A program made the translations under genes and the position numbers. From Ornithodoros turicata (lineage: Eukaryota; Arthropoda; Arachnida; Ixodida; Argasidae), in NCBI RefSeq assembly GCF_037126465.1, contig NC_088202.1:26520213-26584212 (forward strand): a DNA stretch of 64,000 nucleotides, read 5' to 3'. Each line of letters starts with the position of its first letter. Position 1 is the first letter of the stretch. Positions 56,301 to 64,000 of the stretch are shown one piece after another. A model generated the notes under the pieces. It did not search any database and had not been told where the DNA came from. It was given only the letters and a program-made list of their open reading frames with translations.

Positions 56301-59174
56301 GGTAGTGGTTCTCCCATGATTAGAGGTGTGGGCGGGTGCAGTTATCCGCGGCGCGAGGACGACACAGATCCGGTGATCCGCGTGATCGAGATCCTGATTT
56401 GCGGATGGAAATATTCTGGATCCTGCAAATATTGTTTGATGGAAATGTTTGAACGTTTTGAAATCAACGCAGTTACGAATGGAACCAAGTGCCTCCGCGG
56501 CAGGGTGTCGGAGCAAACCGAAAAAAAACAAAAAAAAAACGATATTTTGGTGCGAACCGGACCGCAATCTTAACCGTATACGTTTTTTTGCTCAGGAGGG
56601 AAACCGAAAAATATATTTAACGGTTTTCGGCCCAAGAAAAAACTTCGCCGGTTTGGACTACGGATAGGCGAATGAAACAGACGTCGTGTGCTCTGAAGTC
56701 ATGTCATGGATGCTATACGAGGGTTGCGGTTACGGTGGAATGTATGTCGGCATACTATGACCCTTAGGCTCCCTTTGTAATGGTTTATCGTTCGCGCACG
56801 CACACAGACTTAGAGGTACGCGTGACTCTCTAGCAGTGTGCCGTAGTGTTCGTTTTAATTTCATCCCTCCAAACTCTCCTCAATTAAACAGCGACCCAAG
56901 GGGGCTGCATAACGGCTTCTCTATCGGTAATGTCGCGCAACGCGTCCCTTGTTTGAGAGCAGCTAAGTTGAATACATTTACGTATACGCGAGGGCAAGCC
57001 CGTGCGAAGTGGCAACTCTTTTGTGGACAGGACACAGAGAAAATAAAACGGAGCCGTCGAGCGCGATTGTGAGTGAAGGTGTTCCTCGATTTGCGTCGTA
57101 CTCGTGCGGTGGTGCTTGCTGGCTAGACAGTAGTAACAGACATTCGGATGGGACGCGATCACACCAACCCAGCAAGAAAGTACTTTACGTATGACATCAC
57201 GACAAACAAGTCCGTTTGTAGCATGCGCTTCAAGAAAAGAGAAAGCCTATTTGAACAGACAGTAACCTCCAGGAACCAGGAGCTACCAATTTCACAGCTG
57301 TCTATTAATATTAAATACCGTGTATGCGGAATAAACGGGTTTACATTTTGTAACATTGATTTTTTTTTCTGGGGTTGAATATTCCCAGCAGAAGCGGAAC
57401 CGGTTAAAACCGGTATGAACCGTTAGTTTTTTGCTCCGGAGAAGAACCGGTACCGGATCGTTTATGATATAACCTGAACGAAAACTGGAACGAAAGACGT
57501 TTCGGTTCGACACCCTGCTCCGCGGAGCACGCGCAATAGCTGCAGCCACAATCGAAAGTACACAGCAAATCCAAAATGACGTGTCCAATTGTGTCATTTG
57601 TTGTGTTGCTGTGCATTTAACTTCTATCGTGCTCAGAAGGTTGCCTGTTGAAATCACGTCCAGGTCACTAAATGCCTAGGGGAACGCACCTCCTCTAAAT
57701 TGAAGACTGCATGTGGATGACATAATGTTCCTAAACAGTTTGCACGCTTAGCAGTAAAAGCCTTTGTCACATAACATTTTATCACGTAAATTGTATTCCT
57801 ACGATTGGAACGATCGCGGATGTGCAGACATATTTATATCCGCGCGGATGCTGTTTACCAATTTCAAGTAGCGCGGTTGCGGATGTTACTGCCAATACTG
57901 TCAACCGCGTTCACTAGAACCACTGATGGTTTTGCTGCGACACATTGAGCGTCACCCTGTATCTCTCAACAGGAGCAACCTGACTGAGTTGTATCTGAGA
58001 GTGGGAGCCGGAACACACAGCCAAAGTAGAAAAGTAAGCGAACGAAAGTAGTTATCCAATGATATACAGGGTGTCCCAGAAAACGCGTCATTGAATTATA
58101 AGAAAAAAACTACACCACCTAGAGTCATGCGGTCAATGGCATTTGTTCATACTGGGTTTTTGCCACCTCCTGATGTGAATGTCGTGTAACTTAAGTTGAA
58201 TTATGCAAATTTTTGCTAGCGCAAGTCGGAAATTTGCCAAGTAAAGGTCATTTTTTTACCCCACCAATGTGAAGAGCGTGTCTAATTTACTCAAATTAAT
58301 GAAAATTGACAGGGATATTCAGGAGCTTTCCCATCGGAAAAAATAGTCGAACAACATGCTCTACGGAGCTCTCGCAGAATAGCACACGATAAATTTTTCA
58401 GCGCAGTCGTTGTCAGTCCGACGAAAGGAGGTTGGAAACCCAGCCCACCCCGGCATCACAGAAACAGATAACACAGGCATGGCTTATTGCGTCCTACTTT
58501 CGGTGGGATGATGCTTTCCCTCTCCCAATTTTAGGAATATGTTACTTTTTCTTCTATTACTCTGTGGGCTGGCTTAGGAACCTCCTTTCGTCGGACTCAC
58601 AGCGATTGCGCTCAAAAAGTCATCCCGCGTTATGGTCCGGAGCTCCAAAAAGCATGATGTTCGGCTATTTTTTCCAATGGGATAGCTCGTGAATATCGCT
58701 GTCAATTATCATGGATTTGAGTGCATTCGCCACGCTCTTCATATTGGTGGGGTAAAAAAGTGATATTTACTTAGAAAATTTCTGAGTTCAGTTCGCAAAT
58801 ATTTACATAATTAAGCTTACGATACATGACATTCACATCACGAGGCTGCAAAAACCTAATAAGAACAAATACCGTTAACCCCATGATTCTAGGTGGCGCA
58901 GTTTTTTTTATTATAATTCAATGACACGTTTTCTGGGACACCCTGCATAAAATATCTCTTGATACTAATATAGTCCGTTTGTGTTTTTCGTCCACAAAGG
59001 CGAAATGGTTCAAAACTTACTACGACATAGCAATGCTGAAGGTGCAGGAGGCCTTCGACTTGGAAGGCTCGAAGGGATACGTGGCCCCCATCTGTTTACC
59101 AGATCCTGATCCAGAACAGTCGTCTTCTCTCCAGGGCAATATCATCGTTTCAGGCTGGGGAGTCACAGCGGAAG
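53256..59174 (+). CDS. secreted trypsin-like serine protease gene (partial, exons 53256-53322, 55490-55584, 55915-56003, 59000-59174)
   Basis: Four exons on plus join into a chymotrypsin-fold (S1) protease. Exon 1: signal peptide MRDAVIVTCTLILLVGSF, ending phase 1 at a GTAAGT donor. Exon 2 starts phase 1 and gives IECGRSR, then VEGIVGVRAAREGQLPYQ: the activation site, with IVGV instead of the usual IVGG. Exon 3 (phase 0) gives VSLTMYGFHYCGGVIISG and VVTAAHC, with the catalytic His. Exon 4 gives YYDIAMLKV, with the catalytic Asp, then APICLPDPD and IIVSGWGVTAEG. Exon 3 ends phase 2 but exon 4 begins phase 0, so one exon between (about 25-30 residues) was not recognised. The exon with GDSGG is not found before the window's end. 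Substrate unknown; probably secreted in gut, haemolymph or saliva. The missing parts leave open a pseudogene. Confidence 0.75.
53394..53508. mobile_element. 115-bp hAT-type MITE in intron 1
   Basis: Perfect 13-bp TIRs CATAGCTCGGCGC / GCGCCGAGCTATG, with pairing continuing to ATCATGATCG, and an identical 8-bp target duplication CTCGCAGG at 53386-53393 and 53509-53516. The interior is a chain of GATCGCGATCA-like palindromes. Confidence 0.8.
53630..55013 (+). pseudogene. LINE (L1/Tx1-like) ORF2 3' part, decayed, in intron 1
   Basis: YELSYHARSYLVRSVLHGRV and SCLSSFFWKK (53830-53970), then after frame change SAGGVNLPDVGLMNRGIALS (54185-54245), then after another frame change the Cys/His cluster EACPYCGRAETNCHVLFEC (54624-54680) and RISRIFWHL. 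This order and the C-x2-C..H-x4-C cluster are the C-terminal part of L1/Tx1-type ORF2 proteins. No RT core is present. It lies in the sense orientation within the protease intron. Clade assignment is tentative. Confidence 0.65.
55014..55489. other. rest of protease intron 1
   Basis: Likely LINE 3' untranslated sequence (repeats of ACTCATCACTCCCATCACTC near 55027) followed by anonymous intron. Acceptor TCTAG at 55485-55489. Confidence 0.4.
55490..55584 (+). CDS. serine protease exon 2 (activation site)
   Basis: Two bases plus 31 codons; contains IECGRSR and IVGVRAAREGQLPYQ; donor GTGAGA at 55585. IVGG is normally the new N-terminus after zymogen cleavage; here the fourth residue is Val and the residue before Ile is Gly rather than Arg or Lys. 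Confidence 0.7.
55915..56003 (+). CDS. serine protease exon 3 (catalytic His)
   Basis: Acceptor TTTCAG at 55914; reads YCGGVIISGRTVVTAAHCVR; donor GTAAGA at 56004. TAAHC is the S1-family histidine signature. Confidence 0.8.
56004..56500. other. protease intron, ATCCGCG-rich
   Basis: From about 56340 motifs of the type ATCCGCGG, GTGATCCGCG and TTTGCGGATGG recur, and similar ones (GCGGATGTG, ATCCGCGCGGATG, TTGCGGATG) lie at 57818-57885. The two sets could be arms of an older element around the hAT insertion. The expected missing protease exon was not found here. Confidence 0.3.
56501..57517. mobile_element. 1017-bp non-autonomous hAT element
   Basis: Ends CAGGGTGTCGGAGCAAACCG and (reverse) CAGGGTGTCGAACCGAAACG; identical 8-bp target duplication CTCCGCGG at 56493-56500 and 57518-57525. 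Arms are rich in AACCGG/CCGGTT motifs. Short ORFs inside have no transposase motif. Confidence 0.85.
58067..58945. mobile_element. 879-bp palindromic mariner-type MITE in protease intron
   Basis: Ends CAGGGTGTCCCAGAAAACGC and its reverse; TA precedes it at 58065-58066, and the right junction reads CTGCATAA, with one change. Almost the same length and structure as 25767-26638. The interior ORF METQPTPASQKQITQA is on plus here but on minus in the other copy, so the asymmetric interior lies in opposite orientation. Confidence 0.8.
59000..59174 (+). CDS. serine protease exon 4 (catalytic Asp)
   Basis: Acceptor CAAAG at 58999; reads KWFKTYYDIAMLKV, APICLPDPDPEQ and IIVSGWGVTAEG; donor GTCAGT at 59175 after phase 1. 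DIAML is the S1-family Asp signature and SGWG the usual block after it. Confidence 0.8.
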
Positions 59175-59579
59175 GTCAGTACCTACGATTTGAGCAACGC
59201 GCTCAGAGAGAGGAAAGAGGGAAGGAAAAAAAAGAGGAAAAAATTTGGGTGGGTGGTATCAGAGACGCCCCTGCATTGGTTTCTGTGAGACTTCTTATGC
59301 GTGGCCAATTAGAATGCGTAGTTGAGGGGTACAGCGAAGTAGTACCCGTAACGTTGTCTATGAATAGTGTACGTACTGTATAGTACGTACCTTGTTCGGT
59401 AATGTTATGCACATCTGGTCAATAAATATTCTACGTAGTAGTCAAATGAACGAAACTAAATGACATACATAGTATATGCACATTTATTGCACAAATTTTA
59501 AATAATCAGACATACATAAGGGCTACACATAAACGGTGGACAAGCTAGGCACTAATCTAGGCGTTTACTCCGCACCCTT

Positions 59580-60560
59580 CTAAGACGGGGCGGTGGACGG
59601 CGAGTCGGGCAGCGACTGCGGGGAGTCGAGTGGCGTAGGGGCACGTGCTAGCTCAGGTATTGGCGGGCGGTCAGTGGCTGGAGTGGCTGGCGGTAGTGCC
59701 TTGTCGGCGGCGTCTCGCACTCTCAGCAGATTGAAGACGGGGTAGTGGTGCGAAAGATCAGACACGTAAGATCTGCAAACGGTACGCTTACTACGAGCGA
59801 GTGTCAAACTGACGCATGAGCCGCTCAGCGTGGTCTGTTGGTCCGTGTCTACGGCCAGCTCTAGGCTAAAATGTTGGCGCTCTCGGTCTGTAGGCGGCAG
59901 TATGAAGTGCCCTGTGAGAACGAGCGGCACATCCGTCTCATCCTCCAGCCAGCGGCTTGTCTACTACGTATCGCAGCTTCACTGTGGATTTCCATACGGA
60001 GCCGCTCAAGAACGATGTCTTATGCATGATGGCCAACTTTATGTTGAAATAGTCTTCGTCCAACTGACGCGGCAGAGTCTGCACCATGTTGTTAACGTCG
60101 ACGGGAACATTTATAACCTGGCCTACGATACCGTACTGGCCTGCGCGCCGCAGTCGGCGTATCTGCATGTATGGCAGCCTCGGGGACACCAGCCGCTCCT
60201 CCATTGGGCTAAATTTTGGGCAGATGGGTAGGGTATGACAGATACCTATACCCATTACTCTTGCTCAGCGAGGGAACCCGCTTGTGTCTGCACACGTCTG
60301 AGCAGTTGCGGCAGAGCACGAATCTAGTCGTGTCTTCGCCAATACGCGCCAGGCAACGCCAGGGAACGTGCTCTCCAAGAATCGGGCCACAGGGCCAGTC
60401 ACGGCGTTTAAAGTCCTTCTGGAATCACATCCGCTCACACACGTCACACTTGTGGCCGAATTAATTGTCCACGAACACAGTTCTAAAGCGCGCTGTGGCC
60501 AACTCCCATCGCCTACACGGTATTCAGGCGCATGTTTAAAATGCTCCGGTTGTGATTCCG
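59580..60560 (-). pseudogene. Helitron-encoded protein fragment (DUF6570-like region)
   Basis: Minus strand. KRVPSLSKSNGYRYLSYPTH (near 60300-60240, one frame) leads after a frame change into ERLVSPRLPYMQIRRLRR, then GQYGIVGQVINVPVDVNNMV, QTLPRQLDED and IMHKTSFLSGSVWKSTVK (60215-59960). This order is that of the region preceding the Helitron helicase-like Rep domain. The frame then stops; a Pro-rich 116-codon ORF (59930-59583) may be a foreign or decayed continuation. No Rep or helicase motif is in the window, so this is a fragment. Confidence 0.65.
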
Positions 60561-60815
60561 CGCGCTCGAGCAGTTGGGCCCAACCTGGAGAACCAGGGTG
60601 GCCACCAATGTGCCGGACAGCTCGTCTACCTCCATTGGGGGTACATGTGACTCGGCAGGCTCAACTGTGGGCCGCGACAATCTGTTTGGTCCCGCAGCCA
60701 CTGGTGTACGGCTGCGGCTCCTGCGCTTGCCTCAATCTGGCGAGTTCTCTCTGTTTCCGGGGCCGTTCAGTCGAGACGGCTGGTAATGGTCAGGATCCCT
60801 TTGACTCCTCTCTTT

Positions 60816-63122
60816 TCATTTTTGCCTCTTCCCGATGTTTGTGGCGCATAGTGGTTTGTTGATGGGGCGCCACAGCCAACGAAGTCGGAAATTTTCGAAA
60901 ATGTTTAATTTATAACGACTAAAACTTTTGATCGGCGCATGGTGGGTGGCATGGTGGCGCATGGCGAGGTGGCATGCGGCATACGTTCGTGGCATGCGGA
61001 AAGCGAGCGTTGAATCAACTCTGCTCAACATAGAGGGGGGAAGAATGTCGGTTGTCCGTTGGCGGGAAGCCAGGGGTGTCACTAGGCGTCGCAGAATTGA
61101 ACGGCGGTCTCCTCTCAGCAGAACAATACGGGTCGGCTTCCGATACGAGAGTGCTGCTTCTGCGGCGCTGTCGGTCTGCTCGTTCCCCACGACACCACAA
61201 TGGGCTGGAACCCTCTGGAGAACTAGCCGGTGGCCTGCGGCGTAGATAGTGTGGTAAGCCATTAACGCATCTGTGACTAGGGGTGCGGATGGGCCTCGTA
61301 TGCCGGAATTTTCAATTGCTTGAAGTACAGATTTGGAGTCTGTAAAGACTGCCCATTCTCGGGGTGTAAAATCAGCGATGCGTTGTAGAAAGAAAAGGAT
61401 GGCATAGAGTTCTGCAGCTGTGGAGGAGGTTGGATGTGAAAGGCGTCGTCCTTGCACTACGCCTTCGGGTGGTATGACGAATGCTGAGGCGGACTTGTTG
61501 TTGCAGGATGCGCCATTGACCATTGTATAGGCTGCCATAAACGTAGAAAACTTCTCGTCTACCAGAGCATAAAAATGGGCTCGGAGTACTTAAGGGGGGG
61601 AACTGATCTCTCCTTTCCAGAAGGTTTGGGAGGCGTACAAAAGTGGGAGGTACCGGTAGAGACCAGGGGGCTTCCGGCGGTATAGTGTCCTTAGTTATGA
61701 AGCCAGTGAGAGTCTGGCGTGTCCTCTGCGCTACTCGATAGAAGTCGCTTTTATGGCGGTATCGACTTTTCCTGAGGAGCGGGTGACGTGGAATGTGAGC
61801 ACGCAAACGGAAGTAGTGCCGAGCCGTTTCCCGTTCACGGAGAACTTCAATCGGGAGCTCACCAGCTTCAGCCAGTACTTGCCGTGTTTCAGCCATTCTT
61901 CGAACTCCGAGGCATCGACGAAGGCTTCGAGCAAACAGGGACCGAAGCGTATTTAATGAAGTTGTTGATATCCTGTGCAGAATCCGAAGGCTGTAAAGCA
62001 CAGTCGCCCTCACCAATGCCGCGTGAACCGCGAGCAGGGAACGCTGATCACAGCCCCATCCTGAGCCAGAAAGATGTTGAATTGCGGGGATCCATCGCTG
62101 CACTTTAGTTTCAAGGTGTTTAATGTGCCGAGCCCAGCGCACGTCCGAGTCGATTACCACGCCAAGGAAGCGGTGAAAGCGTACCGGTTCAAGCTTCTTT
62201 GTACCAAGCCAAAGAGGGAAATTGGCGACAGCTTTACGCGTGAAAGGGAGCTCGACACACTTTTCGGGTGAAAGGTCCATCCCGAGGTGCGTGAGGTACG
62301 TATGGATATTGTTTAAAGCGAGCTGCAGGCGGCGCTGGAGAGCTGGGCGTGATTTTCCTACTGTCCAAAGGGCGACGTCATCTGCATACACGGAAAACGA
62401 CACTTTGCGAGGAATTACTGATTGTAGGCCGGCCATCACCACGTTAAAGAGTGTCGGGCTGAGAATGCTTCCTTGGGGGACTCCTTGAGGAACAGGATGC
62501 TGAGGGCTTTGGCCTTGGGACGTACGGACAGCGACAGTTCGGTCCGTAAGGAAGTCTTGGAGCCAGATGAAGAGCCGACCGGATACTCCAAACGAGCGCA
62601 AGGCGTGCAGCACACAAATGTGCGAGACGGTATCATATGCGCGCTTGATGTCGAGGAAAACCGATCGGACGATCCGTCGATGGGCACGAGCATGTTGAAC
62701 TGTAGAGACTAGGTCGAGAACTGGATCCATGGAGCTTCGGTAGCGTCGAAATCCAGCCATTTCGTGAGGGAACGCACGTTGTTTTTCGAGCCACCAGTCG
62801 AGGCGATGCAAAACCATTCTCTCCATCAGTTTCCCCATACAGCTTGTCAGGCTCACCGGGCGAAAGGAGGGTAGGGCATTTGGGGGCTTGCCTGGTTTCA
62901 GGATGGGAACAACCAATGCCTCCTTCCATGTATGTGGTAAAAATCATTGTTGCCAAGACGTATTATACACATGAAGGAGAGCTTGGAGTGACCGCCCGTC
63001 AAGGTTTCGTAGGGCGGCATAGGTGATTTTATCGGGTCCAGGGGACGAGCCGGCGTTCACAAGCTTCAACGCTGCCTTTAGCTCGATTAGTGTGAAGTCG
63101 CGGTCCATAACTTCCGGGGGAC
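60816..63122 (-). pseudogene. I-like LINE ORF2: reverse transcriptase plus RNase H, decayed
   Basis: Minus strand. The upstream end has NAGSSPGPDKITYAAL, then TGA at 62946-62944. The long frame (62916-61372) has VVPILKPGKPP, FRPVSLTSCMGKLMERM, motif A FLDIKRAYDTV, motif B VPQGVPQGSILSPTLFN, motif C VYADDVALW (intact Y-A-D-D near 62380) and FHRFLGVVID. RNase H follows: the first catalytic block reads YVYGSLYNG where YVDGS is expected (Asp to Tyr near 61538), then after a frame change SSTAAELYAI, FTDSKSVLQAI and PAHCGVVGNEQTDSAA. The 5' side is cut at the 210-bp repeat array. RT plus RNase H without a protease is the I/R1 superfamily layout. Confidence 0.85.
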
Positions 63123-63685
63123 CATTTTAGCACCACTAAGCAATTGACGTCATTGGGGCATGCAAATTCAAATACCGGTGGGCAGAAGAAAGGCAATATG
63201 TGCGCTATTCATATTTTTAGACAAACAGGGCAAATATGACTACCCAGAACCATCGTCACAACTATCAGAACAGCGGCAGGTCAGAGTCAGACTAGGACGA
63301 GACAGCTTCTGTTATGTTATTTTGTTCTCGTTTCACTGTTAGCACAACTAAGCAATTTACGTCATTGGGTCATATAAACAGATACTTGTGGGCAGAAGAA
63401 AGGCAATATTTTCGCTGTTCACATTTTTAGACGAAAACAGAGCAACTAGGACTACACAGAACTATCATCAGAACTACCAGAACAGCGGAAGGTCAGAGTC
63501 ACGTTAGGATGAGAGTCTTCTATTATTTCGTTTTCGGCTCACTTTTAGCACCACTGAGCAGTTGACGTCATTGGGGCATGCGAGTTCAGATACCGGTGGG
63601 CAGAAGAAAGACAATGTTTGCGCTGTTCATATTTTTAGACTAAAACAGGACAAATAGGACTGCTCAAAACTATCGCATCCCGCGA
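63123..63685. repeat. ~210-bp tandem repeat, about 2.7 units
   Basis: TTTTAGCACCACTAAGCAATTGACGTCATTGG and variants start units near 63126, 63338 and 63545. Each has GTGGGCAGAAGAAAGGCAAT, then CATATTTTTAGAC, then CAGAACAGCGGCAGGTCAG. It abuts the truncated 5' end of the LINE. Function unknown. Confidence 0.8.
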
Positions 63686-64000
63686 CATTTTCCGAATACA
63701 GTAGTTGTGCGAGGAAGAGCAATACGGTGTTCAAAGGGACGCCGTTCCTCGGATTGAATGCGCTCCTGAGTCGGATCGCGCATGTCCTTAGGAAATGGTT
63801 TTAGTTTATGACACAGACGTAGATAGGGATGAACCACCATGAAGACATTAATCCGTTTGCTACAGATGATTGTAGCCTCGGGGGGAAGGATCGTGCATCC
63901 AGGGCCAACTTCACGGGGAACTGTGCCGACATTTGCATTTGAGCGTCTCGAGTCAACCAACACCCTCATTTATTCTGGGTGTAGCATTCTGGGGCTCATT
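63686..64000. other. unassigned ORF at window edge
   Basis: A 99-codon minus-strand ORF (63969-63673) reads VGPGCTILPPEATIICSKRI and later PFPKDMRDPTQERIQSEER, which looks protein-like, but I cannot name a family. It may be retroelement-derived and continue beyond the window. Confidence 0.25.

Noticed and set aside
61372..62700. Plus-strand ORFs across the I-like LINE
   Set aside because: Antisense shadows of the RT frame on minus.

Overview
The window is eukaryotic nuclear DNA from an arthropod, most likely a tick. It has spliced genes with GT-AG introns, CAG/GTAAGT donors and TATA boxes, and no bacterial gene packing. Tick-style tRNA-derived SINEs with (TTG)n tails, Penelope-like retroelements with GIY-YIG nucleases and hammerhead ribozymes, and many palindromic MITEs fit a large, repeat-rich chelicerate genome. 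The species is inferred from these families and was not tested.

Layout. 0-2.5 kb: anonymous DNA with two foldbacks and a SINE. 2.5-7.1 kb: a decayed two-gene DNA transposon of ISL2EU type, with a THAP plus DDE transposase on + and a YqaJ-type nuclease on -, tail to tail. 9.7-17.5 kb: two copies, in inverted orientation, of the same promoter plus signal-peptide exon, with a decayed Transposase_21/DUF4218 transposase between them; a mariner-type MITE sits in the TATA box of one copy. 17.4-26.6 kb: foldbacks, a solo LTR, a 1.6-kb hAT element with an 8-bp target duplication, LINE debris and an 872-bp mariner-type MITE. 27.8-29.1 kb: two different hammerhead-ribozyme repeats beside (TA)n tracts. 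29.2-39.9 kb: mostly anonymous sequence bounded by inverted Tigger/pogo-like ends, with a ten-copy 126-bp satellite at its right edge. 40.1-44.0 kb: a Penelope-like element with inverted partial copies and a mutated reverse transcriptase. 44.8-48.9 kb: a CR1/L2-like LINE split by a 2186-bp TIR element that itself carries a MITE. 49.5-50.5 kb: a 236-bp tandem repeat in which every unit carries a hammerhead ribozyme on the minus strand, plus an inverted copy (retrozyme-like). 53.2-59.2 kb: the only convincing host gene, a secreted trypsin-like serine protease in at least four exons, with introns full of transposons. 59.6-63.7 kb: Helitron protein debris, an I-like LINE with RNase H, and a 210-bp tandem repeat.

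How it fits together. Almost all protein-coding signal is transposon-derived and broken. The host signal is one serine-protease gene (signal peptide, activation site and His exons join in phase; one exon before the Asp exon and the Ser exon are not found) and two first exons of a secreted-protein family. The most notable system is the set of hammerhead-ribozyme repeats, four sequence types in about 23 kb, probably mobilised by Penelope-like machinery.
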